64,000 bases of DNA from Tenrec ecaudatus (GCF_050624435.1 NC_134538.1:123796937-123860936); one strand, 5' to 3'. Numbered from the stretch's first letter, positions 11,350 to 22,628 are shown. Notes: generated by a model from the letters alone, not told the origin. Made by a program: numbers and translations.

Positions 11350-11655
11350 TGTTGTGGTTAGTTGCCCTCAAGCCAGTGCCCACGCAGGATCCAGAGCCAT
11401 CTTTGTGAATGCTACTGCGTTTGGCTCCTCCCCTGGCCTTCGCTCAGATAGATCCTGAGCTCTAGGTTTTCATTGGCTGCTTTTCAGATGTAGCTCTCCA
11501 GGGCTTTCTTCCTACTCCTCCCTGAGTCTGGAAGCTCCACAGAAATCTGCCCACGAGGGATGACCCGGTTGGTGTTTAAAATCCTAATGACACAGCTTCC
11601 AGCAGCACATCAATCCACAGCCACCCCGGTGCCATCAACTGACAGGTGGGTGGTA
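11350..11655 (-). mobile_element. RTE-derived SINE-like element carrying RTE 5' UTR and tail
   Basis: On the minus strand this segment matches the RTE 5' UTR-like piece at 4320-4460 and 5100-5280. In the plus orientation it reads GGTTTTCATTGGCTGCTTTT, GAGTCTGGAAGCTCCACAGA and CCACCCCGGTGCCATCAACT. The left part (TTAGTTGCCCTCAAGCCAGT) resembles the RTE 3' tail in antisense. So, like 4285-4700, it joins 5' and 3' ends without ORF2. Confidence 0.6.
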
Positions 11656-11810
11656 GCAGTAACCTGTATGAGCCTGTTTCCTGAGCTAACAAAGGACAAC
11701 AATAATTCCAGACTCATGGGGTATTGTGAGGATAAAATGAGATCACCTAATGAAGTGTCTAGAATGGTTTGCTGATTCCATAATAGATGTTCAAGAAGCA
11801 TGCATGGCCT
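11656..11810 (+). mobile_element. MIR SINE
   Basis: Pattern GAGCCTGTTTCCTGAGCTAA, then ATTGTGAGGATAAAATGAGA and a final segment like AATAGATGTTCAAGAAGC corresponds to the 3' half of MIR, an ancient mammalian SINE. Confidence 0.7.
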
Positions 11811-12060
11811 TATCTTTGTCAACCGCCCCCCCCCCCAGATGGTCCAAGGGTGTTCATGTAAATGTGGGAGAGGAGGAAAGAAAGCTGTCTGAGTTTCTAA
11901 GCCGGACAACGAGGTTGGTCAAGAAACTTTTAATCAAGAAAGGAAATCCAGGCACAGGAGGAAGTTTGGGGATGAGATGAAGGCCAAATGAGATGAAGGT
12001 TAGTTGAACACATAGTTGAGCACTGGGCTACTGTCCTCACCTAAAGCCTGGACAGTCAAA
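11811..12060. other. Unassigned sequence with a C12 run
   Basis: Contains a run of about twelve C near 11825. Nothing else recognised. Confidence 0.5.
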
Positions 12061-12064
12061 GCCA

Positions 12065-12420
12065 CTAGCCACTCCTTGAGATAAAGATGAGGCAGTCTGC
12101 TACCTTACAGATGTAGAGCAGGCGTCCTCAAACTACGGCCCGCAGGCCACATGCGGCCCGCCAAGGACATTTATCTGGCCCGCCGGGCATTTTTGCCCCA
12201 TTTATTTTTTTTTACTTCAAAGGAATTTGTTCATAGTTTGTTTTTTTTAAAACTATTGTCCGGTCCTCCAATGGGTCTGAGGGACGGTGAACTGGCCCCC
12301 TGTTTAAGAAGTTTGAGGACCCCTGATATAGAGCCTCAGAAACCCTGTGGACAGTTCTACTCCATCCTGTAGGGTCGCTGTGAGTCTGAATCAACTTGAC
12401 GGCAGTGCATTGGAAAAGTT
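12065..12420 (+). mobile_element. Afrotherian SINE split by a hAT insertion
   Basis: The left part (to 12118) ends GATGAGGCAGTCTGCTACCT plus TACAGATGTAGAG. The SINE resumes at 12334 with CCTCAGAAACCCTGTGGACA and GGGTCGCTGTGAGTCTGAAT. The sequence in between is a 207-bp hAT element with its own target duplication, so the SINE was in place first. Confidence 0.85.
12119..12325. mobile_element. Short non-autonomous hAT element (OC1/OposCharlie-like ends)
   Basis: Terminal inverted repeats CAGGCGTCCTCAAAC (left) and GTTTGAGGACCCCTG (right). The interior begins with ACGGCCCGCAGGCCACATGC, a GGCCCGC-rich pattern seen in tetrapod hAT families. An 8-bp target duplication is visible: ATGTAGAG (12111-12118) and ATATAGAG (12326-12333), 7 of 8 identical. 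No transposase. The family name is inferred from end sequence only. Confidence 0.8.
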
Positions 12421-12424
12421 GTGA

Positions 12425-13025
12425 AAAGGTGAGTTGATAACCTTGGACAGTAAGTGGTTGAAGCCTTTAGATAGAGGTCTTGGACAGGACGCAGACGCTT
12501 CAGAGAGCACCAGTGTTTGGGGTGTGTCGGGAGAAAGAGGAGTTGGGGTAGAACCAGACGAGAGAGAGCAGTGCCTCAGACACTTGGAGGTTTGGGAAGG
12601 AAGCTAGTAGTCACGAGGTCAATTGCTCCAGAGGCCTGTGAGGATGTGGACTGCAAAGAGGCCAGGGGAGTCAGTGGGGACTTTGTGGAGCTCGCACCCC
12701 GCTTGCTGGTGACTGAGGAGAAGGTGAGCGGTCAGTGGTAGTTCGTGGGGGCCATGCTAACCAGACAAAGCCTCGTGGAATCATGAAGAGATGCCTCAGC
12801 CAAGTGGAAAGATCCAGGGAGGTTGGACCAGAACGAGCAAGGGAGAAGCACAGTGATCAAGGCCTGGAGTGGTCCTGGGAGCACAGAGTTCTGAAGCCTC
12901 ATGGAGCAACGTTCAAAGCCAGGGTCATGTCAGCACGCTTTTCCCCCAAGAGGCCAGGTAGTAAATGCTATCAGCTCGCAGGCTGCATGTGGTCCTTGTC
13001 ACATACTTCTCTCTCTCTCAACCTT
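12425..13025. other. Unassigned sequence
   Basis: No repeat or gene recognised. Short frames only. Confidence 0.5.
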
Positions 13026-13027
13026 TA

Positions 13028-13380
13028 AAAAGCCACCCTGGTGGTGCAGTGGTTAAGCACTCCCCTGCTGAGGAAAGGACAGCTTTGTGGGAGAACGCCT
13101 GGCAGTCTGCTCCCGAGAAGGCTGCATTCGCTCGCTGCCATCTAGTTGATTCTCTGCGCCTAGCAGAAGTGCCCCTGGGGATTTCCCAGGCTGTCACCCT
13201 CCATAGGAGCAGAAAGCCTCCTCTTTCTCCTGCAGAGCAGCTGGTGGGTTCAAACTGCTGACTTTATGGTTTGAAGTCCTACGAGCCACCCACAGCCTGG
13301 AACACCCTGTGGAGCAGTTCTCCCTGTCACCTGGGACCACGATGGGTCCACGGACTGACCCCAGAGCTCCAAACCACAAC
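13028..13380. mobile_element. Two nested afrotherian SINEs in opposite orientation
   Basis: A plus-strand SINE begins at about 13028 with AGCCACCCTGGTGGTGCAGT and GTTAAGCACTCCCCTGCTGA. At about 13128 a minus-strand copy starts (TGCCATCTAGTTGATTCTCT, then GGAGCAGAAAGCCTCCTCTT and GCAGCTGGTGGGTTCAAACT). The plus-strand tail resumes near 13290 with GGAACACCCTGTGGAGCAGT. The order implies the minus copy inserted into the plus copy. Confidence 0.75.
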
Positions 13381-13395
13381 AACAAACCTTTAGAG

Positions 13396-13584
13396 CAGTG
13401 GTCCTCAACCTGTGGGTCGCGACCCCTTTGGGGGTTGAACGACCCTTTCAATGGGGTTACCCGATTCATCACAGTAGCAAAATGACAGTTATGAAGTAGC
13501 AAAAATAATTTTATGGTTGGGGGTCACCACCACAGGAGGAACTGTATAAAAAAGTTGCAGCACTAGGAAGGGAGAGAACCACTG
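13396..13584. mobile_element. SPIN/URR1-like non-autonomous hAT element
   Basis: 189 bp, starts CAGTGGTCCTCAACCTGTGG with GTCGCGACCCCTTTGGGGGT next, and ends GAGAGAACCACTG. An 8-bp target duplication flanks it: CTTTAGAG (13388-13395) and CTTTGGAG (13585-13592), 7 of 8 identical. Interior ATGACAGTTATGAAGTAGCA is the shared core of this family. SPIN elements entered several tetrapod lineages horizontally, tenrecs among them. Confidence 0.85.
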
Positions 13585-13599
13585 CTTTGGAGATGTATG

Positions 13600-14440
13600 A
13601 GATCCTCTTTGCCAGCGGGGCCTCGGGAGAGCAGGCTGCACACTCGCCTCACCTGTTCTAAACTCCAGCCGGTCCCCTGGCTGCGCGGCCATTGTCTTAT
13701 ACTCATCCTGCCTGCAGTTTGCACTGGACGCGCGGACCTCGCACCTGCCCCTGGGGACTTTCGGGGAACATTCACCTGCAACATTTCACCCCTCCTTCCA
13801 GCCAAGAAAAGGAAATTACAGCCTCAGCTACTAGAGGCAGAACTAATTTGTTGCTTGGCATCCCCCCAATTCCGCGGCCCGATTCATTCCATCAAGCTGT
13901 ATGCCAGCCGCCTCCATTCAGGTCAGGTGGCAGTGTCCCTGGAGACAACACTCTTTTGCCCACTACTTGCACTTAATTGGGAGCAACTTTCTGCATGACA
14001 TCCCTCGCATCAAAAATATCTTAAGATGGCACCTAAGTTCTGCCCATTCACTCCGTGCCAAGGAATTCCGGACTTGCTTCCAGAGAGAAACCACAAGCAG
14101 GCAGTCCCAAGTCCCCTCGGACTGCAGCTCCGCGCTCTCTTTAATGAATGGCTTCGTCATCAGCGCGTCAGCTGAGAGCAGGCAGGAAAGCCGGCATGTA
14201 ATCTGTCCGCGGGTCACGCCTGCCGTCCTGTGTCACTGCAGGAAACCCAAGGACCGGCCCACAACTCTTGCTCCTTTCAGGAGGATGATAGCATCGGAGA
14301 TGGGTGTTGGTTTTAGGAATCCAGACCTGTTTCTGCAGCCAGAGGGTTGTAGATGGGCTCCCATTGGGTAAAGGTGTGACTCTCCATCTTTCTACAGTGC
14401 ACCTCGCAGAAAAGCAGACTGGTCTACCTGCTCTACTGGG
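13600..14440. other. Unassigned, moderately CpG-containing sequence
   Basis: Overlapping frames (13597-13998, 13692-13976, 13901-14371, all plus) reflect low stop density. No domain, splice arrangement or repeat recognised. Confidence 0.45.
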
Positions 14441-14444
14441 GAGT

Positions 14445-14640
14445 GTCAGTCTGGAAATCAGATCTGGATGTGAATCTCAGCTCCCATTAGCTGTGTGACC
14501 TTACCTTCAGCTGGTTACTTCCCTCCTCTGAACCACAGGCCTCACATCAGAAAAACGAGCATAGTTATATTTGCAAGATTATCATGGGGATTAGATGTAA
14601 CACTAAAAAGCTTGGCTGGTGAAGATGCAGTGTAGCACCG
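14445..14640 (+). mobile_element. MIR SINE
   Basis: Shows AGCTGTGTGACCTTACCTTC, GGTTACTTCCCTCCTCTGAA, AGGCCTCACATCAGAAAAAC and a GGGGATTAGATG segment in the order of MIR. Confidence 0.85.
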
Positions 14641-14689
14641 ATGAAACAAACCTACAACATTCCGCTAGCTCTTTAATGCTTCCTCCCCC

Positions 14690-15140
14690 CACTATCATGA
14701 CCTCAGTTCTACATTACAAATCTGACTAGACCAGAGGATATACACTGATACAGATAAGAGCTCTTGACACACGGAATCCAGAACAGATAAACCCCTCAGG
14801 ATCAATCATGGGAGTAGCAATACCATGAGGGTAGGGGGAAGGTGAGGGGAGAAAGGAGGAACCGATCACAATGATCAACCTATAACCACCCCCGGGGGGC
14901 AGGGGGCAAACAACAGAAAGGTGGATGAAGGGAGACATCAGTCGGTGTAAGATGAAAGTAATAATAATTTATAAAGTATCAATGGTTTGTGAGGGGGAAA
15001 AAATAGAGTTGATACCAAGGACTCAAGTAGAAAGAATATGTTTTGAAAAGGATGATGTACAAATGTGCCTGACACCGTGGATGTATGGATCTTTAGAGGT
15101 GCTGTAAGAGCCCCCAATAAAATGATTTTTTAAAAAGAGC
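14690..15140 (+). mobile_element. L1-type LINE 3' UTR, 5'-truncated
   Basis: Non-coding tail with AGATAAACCCCTCAGGATCA, GGTGGATGAAGGGAGACATC, AAATGTGCCTGACACCGTGG and a terminal CCCAATAAAATGATTTTTTA that gives a polyadenylation signal and A-rich end. Three other copies in the window (23940-24480 minus, 38110-38360 plus, 44395-44725 plus) align to parts of it, so it is a repeated LINE tail. The class is inferred from the A-tail and from the known abundance of such L1 tails in this group. Confidence 0.65.
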
Positions 15141-15144
15141 TTGG

Positions 15145-15830
15145 CTGGTGAAGTGTCTGAGCTCAGAAAGCACACAGTAAGTGGTTGTAATAATAATATT
15201 TGCAGGGTCCTAGAATCTCATTGCTGAAATTTTTTAAGAGAATCGCAGCCAACCATGTGCAACTGTTTGGAAAAGGTGAAAAGCTGAGCGGTGTGACATT
15301 TCATACTCAAGGCCTCTTTCTGTTCCTCTGGTATGAGCCCCGGATTCCTGGTCTCGTGCTGTTTAATCTCTTCCTATTCCAGCCGCCATCAAGAAGATGC
15401 GTATTCATGACGGCCGCATGTGTGTCACAGTAGAACTGCACACTCCAGGGGGGTCTCAATGACTGCCTTTTAAGAAGTGGATTGCCCGGCCTTTCTTCCA
15501 CAGCACCTCTAGATGGACTCTAACCTCCCTCCTTCAGTTAGCAGCCACCCCAGTAAACTTCTATACCACCCAGGTCACCCCATTTTTATAGTGCAGGCTC
15601 TACTCCTGTGCAAGCTGAGCAACACACACACACACCAAGTACAAATTGTCCTCTCCTACCGCTGGGCTTTCACACCTGACTTAACTGTTTTTAGAGCTTC
15701 CTGTGACTTTTCTACTCGGCCTTCTCCCCTCCCTTCCTGTGGCTAGTGTAGGAAGCCTGCTATGTGGTAACTCTTCTTCCTCTATCATTCCAATCTAGTT
15801 GAGTAAGCCACATATGGCAAAGTGTAGTTA
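15145..15830. other. Unassigned sequence
   Basis: A short CA run lies near 15620. No gene or repeat recognised. Confidence 0.5.
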
Positions 15831-15835
15831 CTATG

Positions 15836-16310
15836 TGTGTTAGGCTGGGTTGTCTGAATACACAAAACCAGTGACACGTATACATGTCTAAGAAAGACAT
15901 ATAAAATTGATGAGTAATCTTGCAGCAAGAAGGCATCCAAGCCCAGGCCAACTGAATTCCATGGATCCAGTGCTAGCAGGGGTCCCTTTTCAGATGGTGC
16001 AGAAAGATGAAGGGGGTACATGAAGATCCCGGGTCAGTGGGTATAGAGTTGAGTGGATCCAAGGTCAGTGGAAGCATGGCAGGGTGCAACAGCTCTCAGG
16101 GGCAGGCGGCCCTGACCCTGGAGGCAGACATTATGTGCCAACAAGCAAGAAGGTGAAAAGGCAGGTGGAGGGAGTGGAGGAGAGTTTCCAGTGTCTTTCT
16201 TGTGAAAAGGTCACACCTCCCAGGAGGCACCATCAGGTTGTAACATGATTGACAGGGTGGATTCCACCCCTACAGGTGGGCAAGTTGACATAAAATTAAA
16301 CTGCCATGCT
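15836..16310 (-). mobile_element. MaLR/ERVL-like solitary LTR
   Basis: In antisense it starts TGTGTTAGGCTGGGTTGTCT, the reverse of an LTR 3' end like ...AACACA, and contains CATGGATCCAGTGCTAGCAG and AGTGGATCCAAGGTCAGTGG. The latter two recur in LTR copies near 39510 and 42370. No internal viral genes flank it. Confidence 0.65.
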
Positions 16311-16314
16311 GTGT

Positions 16315-18160
16315 TTTACAATTCCACCCCGTTTGTTCTGCCTCTGAGATTGTTTGTTCTGAGATGCAGGGATTTACATAGAGTTGCCTTTATTTTTCTG
16401 TGAATGACTGGCCTTCTATCAATGGTTTTGACTGGTGATCAAAAATTGAGAAGGAGGCTCATGTAGATAGATATCTGGGTGTGCATCATGATCAGGTTCT
16501 ATTGAAAATGTTATATCCCAGAATAATAACTTATCCATCACAACAACAAAGAAATACATATTTGGCACGGTATAGTATTGGATATGTGCCCTGGAGTTGC
16601 AGGAAAATTGTTCTAAAGAGCCATAAAATGAAACATTAAATAGGTAAATAGGTTATATTATAAAACACAACTCTCCTGTGGGCTAAGGCCAAAAGTAAGG
16701 ATCCTTTGTATTGAATGGTTTATAGGAGGACACTGTGTAACAAGACATCAGCAAAATGTGGTTGCAGATGCGACGTCCACAGAAAATGTTGGCGTGACGC
16801 ATCTTTTCTTGCAGTGGGATTTAACCCCTGTTGCATTATCGTTCTCCTGCCCCTCTTATCTTCTTTTGGCTGAGTCCCAGAGATACCCAGCCATTCACTG
16901 TGGGTTTCCCTGGTTACCAATGACTTCACTCTTTTCATTTGTGAGTTTGGGGTGTTAAACAAAATATCGGTCTGCTTTTGTGCTGCATTGACAAAGGTTA
17001 GAACCAGTGAGGGTGCTTTTGTCTCCAGAAAAGCATTGCATTTTGTTTTTTCAATAAAATTACTACGGCAACAAAGGAATAGAAAATGACTCATAGATGT
17101 TTTCTTTACTGGAGCTGTTTGCTTTCTTTTGTCACCGATTTCAGAATTTTGACACTGGATTTAAAACTCTACATAATCAATCTGTTCATATAAGATAATA
17201 CTAATAATTTTAGTTTCTCTACCAAAATAAAATTAACAAGATTATTGCCATTTTACAAAATTTGATTCCCCCCAATGTCTCTGAGCTTGTGAAATGGGTT
17301 TCATGTGATTGCAGGGGGAATCGTTGAGATGGGGATTAGGGAGTCTGGGTAAAAACCTGTTCCAGAGAGGCATTCATTTCTGTCTGGATGCCAGTACTAT
17401 CCTCTACCACAGTTTTAGGTTCAGTAAACTGAGCTCAAGTGGATCCATTAGTCTGGTGAGATCTCGTGTAGACAACAGAAGAGAAAAATGGGAGTCAGAC
17501 TGACTCTTGCTGGGAAATAAATGACTGTCAGCCTACGGGGGGCTGCTTTCAGGGATGTGCCCCTGCTGGCTCCTTGCCCCTCTCCTGGGTTCCCCTTGGT
17601 GCTGCCTGGCACCTGATTGACCAGCTGACCTGCCAAAGGCTGTGCAATGATCCTGCCTGGACAAGATGACATCCAGAGACAGCTCTTTGGACATTGTGGC
17701 CTTTTGGACATTGCTCATGTCCTGCACAGAGGAAATCCAGTGTGTGTGCCCAGGGTTACTGATGATCGTGCCCTCGCACCAATCTCCTCCCACCTCGCAG
17801 ACTTGCCTGGGACTTGTTGGACTAAGGGGGCTTGGAACTCTGGCCAAATCTCTGCTGATTGTTAGACAATGTGCACCACATTTTTCTCTTTAAGATATCA
17901 TGTGGGCAATCTAATTCCCCATGTGGTCATCTTCATTTTCTACTGTCCTTTTCATCCTTACAAAACTGAATTATTTCCTACTTTGAATTTTTTGTTGAAA
18001 CCATTTCTTTTCACTAATGGAAGACATTGTGAATGGAATGAAAAAAATTTTTTTTGAGGTAATATGGATTTTAGTACAGTGAGTGGGACACATGTGTCCC
18101 GAGGGGTCTCTCTAATCTTAGGGTTGGGAAATAGAGCCAGCTTCCTCAGACTCATGCAGT
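16315..18160. other. Unassigned sequence
   Basis: Mostly AT-rich and unique. A GC-richer block at 17515-17860 carries open frames on both strands without recognisable domains. No repeat family recognised. Confidence 0.5.
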
Positions 18161-18171
18161 TTTACAGGTCT

Positions 18172-18185
18172 CCACCAGATGGCAG
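18172..18185 (+). promoter_or_regulatory. CTCF-like motif
   Basis: CCACCAGATGGCAG fits the CTCF core pattern CCASYAGRKGGCRS at all 14 positions. Binding is inferred only. Confidence 0.4.
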
Positions 18186-18189
18186 CATG

Positions 18190-19330
18190 CACTAAACATG
18201 GGATAGCAGCTACCCACTAAACCCCTAAGGCAGAAGACCTAGGAGGGCACTGTATGTCCCATGGGTCATGAAAAGGCAATGGAAAGATCCTGGGTGTCTG
18301 CTACTCCCCTTTGTAGGTGTTGCTATTGGGTCCAGCATGAAAACAGCATGCTTGAACTGAAAACAAAGCCCTAGGCCCCCTAGGTGCCTCTCTGAAGGGT
18401 AGAAGTAGAGCCTGGCTGATTGTGGAGAATTCATTTCTCCACATACCCCTTCTTATTTCTTTTCCACCATGTATGAAATAAGATAAGAATATACATCCAG
18501 AGCGCTCTTAGGGACATGCTAATTGATCACACGAATCCCTCTGAGTGGCTCTTAAGCATCAAACTATTTCATCACTAGCCTTTTTCTAACTCTGTATATT
18601 TTAAAACCAAGAACAGTTTGTGCAACGTGAGTCTTTGAAGAATTCAGACTCAGTCAGTGACATGCTCCTGGAAGCAACGCTGCTTCCCAGAGGCATGCGC
18701 TGCTAAGCCTGCCTATCAATCATCGCCACCATTCTAAGTCATGTGTACGTAATGATGCTGAAAAGTCCAAAGTCAAGTGTGACTCTTCAGGCAGTAAGGC
18801 ATTGGTTGAAATTCATTCTGAGGATTAAAATAAAAATTAAGGTTTGTTTGGTTGGTTTGGCTGTTGTATATGTAAATGTCTGGTTTCGCAGTTACTATCT
18901 ATTTAATGTCTAATAGGTCCAAATATTTAAGAAATGGGAAATTATAAGGCTATTGACTTTGCTAAATCGGTGAAGCTGCCTGGATGTGAATACCGGCTTG
19001 GTTCCAAATTCCACAGTTCTTCCCAGGACTGTGGGCTTTCTCAGAACATTTCACTCCTTGCACTTTTCCCTCAAGCTGTCCTTCTCTGGAGTGTTCTTCT
19101 TGGCCTACTTGGACTTGCCCTTTACCTTCTGCCTGACCTCAGCCACAGCCCCGACTTCTTCTCCACCGTACGGAGAATCTCGAAATCATAGCCATTCGAA
19201 CTGCTCCAAGCCTAGTAAATGCTCGGTCTTGACAATTGAGTAGCCTCCAGTTTTATTTGGCTACGAGTGTGCCAGTATGGGCAGTATGGTGCTATATGGG
19301 CCTACTTAATCAAGTTACTTTCCATAGATG
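18190..19330. other. Unassigned sequence
   Basis: No gene recognised. TTTGG-rich low-complexity near 18840-18860. Confidence 0.5.
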
Positions 19331-19334
19331 CTAG

Positions 19335-19535
19335 CCAAAAAGCAGACCCCTACCCTTGAGTAGATCTGACTCAGTGGACCTATAGAGCTTGGAGGAACTA
19401 CCCCCAGGGTTTCCAGAGTGATCAACCTTTGGGCATGGAGGCCGCCACTTCTTTCTCCTCTCAAAGCAACTGGTGGGTTTGAATCACCAACCTTTCAGAA
19501 GCCACCAAGTCCTTTAACCACTGCACCCCTAGACT
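19335..19535 (-). mobile_element. Afrotherian SINE
   Basis: Antisense copy: AGTAGATCTGACTCAGTGGA, CCCCCAGGGTTTCCAGAGTG, GCAACTGGTGGGTTTGAATC and CCTTTAACCACTGCACCCCT. Confidence 0.8.
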
Positions 19536-20054
19536 GCTGTCCAGAAGGACTAGGGCAAACTATTTTCAATGCTATGCTTCAGGGAGTGGAAAAAAAATAA
19601 GGCCATAATATTAAATCATAAGGTGCTCATTGGAAGAAAATAATACATGATTTCAAACGAAACTATATAGAGATTTCCATTTTTTGTGCTGACTTGCAGT
19701 TAGAATGCTGACTTGGCCAAATAATTTTCACATAATACTTTATGCCCCATTGAATATCTATCCATAAGTATGTAATATATGAATTCTTGAAGGTTCTCAA
19801 TTCTGACTTTTTTTTAACATCAAGGGCACTCCTGTTTGATAGATTCAGGAAAGGCCTATTTCTAATCTGTAGCATTTTGGTTTTGTTGTTTTCAATGATT
19901 TGATGTTGTAAGTTAGGTGGGGGGGGGGTGTAATACTTCAGAACATCAAGTTTGTGCTCAACAATCTAAACTAGTAACCAAACTCTGCAATAATTTTCCC
20001 TTCCCCTTCTCCTTGATTGCTCCTCTTCCTCCCATTCCACTCAAGTCAACACCA

Positions 20055-20272
20055 ACATCCTGGGGGCGGCAAGCTGTGGCTCTCCAGCCAGAGGGGCCTC
20101 TGTCCGTCTGTACCTGTGACTCTGACGGAAAATAAAACTATCAGAGTTTCATTTAAAATATTACTTTCTATTTTCCTTATTTCTAAAAATGCATTTATGA
20201 CTCTCAAATAAATTTTAAATTTTCTTGAGGGACAGGATTGGCTCTTCTGTCCCAAAAGTGTGCCAACCCCTG
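20055..20272. mobile_element. Degraded hAT MITE
   Basis: AAGCTGTGGCTCTCCAGCCA at the left and GTGTGCCAACCCCTG at the right are typical hAT-Charlie end features. The middle is AT-rich. No clear target duplication was found. Confidence 0.45.
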
Positions 20273-20279
20273 ATCTAGC

Positions 20280-20570
20280 CCATTGCTTCATCCTCCCCCC
20301 ATGGCCCTCCTCGGCAGTCTCCAAAGTCTGTTGTTCCATGTGTATGAAAATCTGTATCTTGTTTTTCCCTCCTTATAGCTGTGGCCTCATCTAATATTTG
20401 TCCTCTGTGACTGGATAGGGTTCCATGGACCCAATGCATGTGTATTGACCAGTTTCCTAGATCAGTTCTTCTACTGATGGGCATGTCAGTCGTTTCCATC
20501 TTCTTGCTCTTGTGAACAGGGCTGCGAGGTGCTTGGGTGTGGTGGTGGAGGTGTTTACAGTTCCACTGTG
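20280..20570. mobile_element. L1-like fragment
   Basis: TATTGACCAGTTTCCTAGAT, CAGTTCTTCTACTGATGGGC, GTTTCCATCTTCTTGCTCTT and GTGAACAGGGCTGC follow the order of an old L1 untranslated segment found in many placental mammals. No frame is preserved. Confidence 0.5.
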
Positions 20571-20574
20571 AAAA

Positions 20575-21435
20575 CATCCTCTCACCTCTGAATTGCTCTG
20601 GTTCCCTGCTGACTACACCCGTGGTCCTCCACCTTCAGGACTTGGAAGTGCTTATTGAAACGTCGTCTTCTTCGGCTTAAACCCCAGGTTCAGTTGCAAG
20701 ATTATGACTTGGAATCCAGAGATCTGGATTTTTTGGGAAAGCACCAGCTGATTCCGACATAGAGTTTACTTCGATAAAAGGTGGAAGAGATGAAGGAGGC
20801 AGTACCACGCACAGCACCTCCCTGAGTCCTCTGGCCAGGCCTGTTAGGTCAGAATTTACCAGTGGCAAGTCTGAGGTGTGGGGAGGACCCGCTGCCGGCA
20901 CCATCCTGATTCTTCGGCACGACAGGCACTTACACAAGTAGGTGCCTTTTGATGTCCTGCCAATGTCTGGAATCTCCTTCTCCTTGTGGCCTTAGGAAAT
21001 CCTGGAACTCACGTCAGGTGCATCATTGTCTCCTTGCTGGTGGAGCCCTTGGCTTGTACGGCTCATCCAGAATGGTCGAGGGTGGCTAGGTCTCTGCCCC
21101 CCCCCCCAAGCCATGGGCTCCTCTGCAGCTCTCCATCTCACATAACCAACACCTCCCCTGGCTGAACTTTTGGAGGGACCCCCAAAACATTCAGCACTCT
21201 TCCCTTCACACCAAGAAATGCCAGACTGTGCCAGCAGGGCAGGGCAAGTAGATGCTGTACTCTTTCTGGAGGCAACTCATCTGGTACCCTAAGTCCATGA
21301 TGGGAGGAGAATTCTTACCGGGATTCAGGGGAATGATCGGAAGCCCTAATACAAACCACAAAGACTACTTTTCCACACACGGTTATAGCTATTGCCCTTA
21401 GCACCTTGGTTCAATGCCATAAATAAACAGCTGTA
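20575..21435. other. Unassigned sequence
   Basis: Contains a C10 run near 21098. No gene or repeat recognised. Confidence 0.5.
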
Positions 21436-21439
21436 GAAC

Positions 21440-21836
21440 ATTTTTGTTGTGGTAGCGTACTGGTGCTTCCTTGTGGGCAGGACCTTCTCTCATAAGCAGA
21501 GCCCTGGGAATCGCCCCTCCCCCTCTGCCTTCACCTTCCTGTTGGCTCATCCTGATGGCTGCCAGAGCCCTGTGAGGCTATCCTGCCATTGGATCCACAC
21601 ACCTTTGCACCCACCAATCTGTGATCTTCCTGCATTCTGCATCATTGCTTGTGACTGTGTGAGTCTGGAGAGGGACTTATGGAGAATATTAGACTAAGGA
21701 GTTTGAGTTGGACTGGGCTGGGATGTTTTCTTGATATGTAATTGCTTTTTTGTAACTGCTTCTTAATAAAAAGCTCTTTCTTATACATATATGAGTGTCT
21801 CTGTATTTGGTTCTCTAGTCAATCCAGACTAACACA
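21440..21836 (+). mobile_element. MaLR/ERVL-like solitary LTR, 3' part
   Basis: Ends TCTCTAGTCAATCCAGACTA ACACA, matching the ...GACTAATACA style of MaLR LTR ends. A polyadenylation signal (CTTAATAAAAAGCTC) precedes the end by about 70 bp. It shares GGACTGGGCTGGGATGTTTT and ATTCTGCATCATTGC-like segments with the LTR at 34075-34930. The left boundary is uncertain. Confidence 0.7.
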
Positions 21837-21839
21837 CGT

Positions 21840-22620
21840 GTTGTCTCTGAAGACATTGAACAGAGGAGGCAGGGGGAAAGCTGGGCTGCTGCCGTAGGAA
21901 GCTTCTTCCTGTGGTCTGGTTTAGCCCAGACCCTCTTTCTGAACCGACGACTACTATCATTATAAAGGATTCGAGTTTCCTGGTGTGCCCTGCCAGCCAA
22001 GGATCGGTCCCATTGGCACTTTTTCTCTGATCACTCTGAGAGTTTTCAAATGGTTTTCTTTCTAACCCTCAAGTTTCCTGCAACCATCCTTTTTGTTTCA
22101 TTGAACTTGACAGACAGCACATAATCACTTCTCCATCTGCCTCGTCAGCACAACCAGTCCTGCTTTGTCCGGCTCCAGTGCTAGGCTGAGACCTCATCTC
22201 AGTGACTATAGACTTGAAAAAAAAACATGGCTTTTTCCTCCCTTGGGACAGAGTGTCCGTCAAGCAGTGCTGTCTGTTTGTACGAAGCCAAGTTGTTTGT
22301 TTCTATCAGTTGGATGTAAACTTAGCAGAAGGTACCTGTTTTATCTGTGAGAGTGGGTTAAAAAGATGCCATTTAAGTAACCTTAACAGTGAACTTTCTG
22401 TTCATCTTCTGGTGTCTGTGGAAGCAGAAGGTAGTGGGTTACTTTCTAGTCAATGTCAATTAAATCATCCTTGAAAACTTTCATCTCTGCCTTGAAGGTT
22501 ATAGAGCCACATTTGCATAGCTCTTCCCTTTTTTTCAGCTTACCACAGCCCTTTGGCCATCAATATTCCTCTCATTTTGGATCATGTATGGTTTCCCAAG
22601 GTCACATACTGGATTGTAGA
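21840..22620. other. Unassigned sequence
   Basis: No gene or repeat recognised; short frames only. Confidence 0.5.
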
Positions 22621-22628
22621 CTACTTTT

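Noticed and set aside
17515-17865. Possible exon block with frames on both strands
   Set aside because: GC is higher than in the neighbours but no splice sites or protein family could be supported on either strand.
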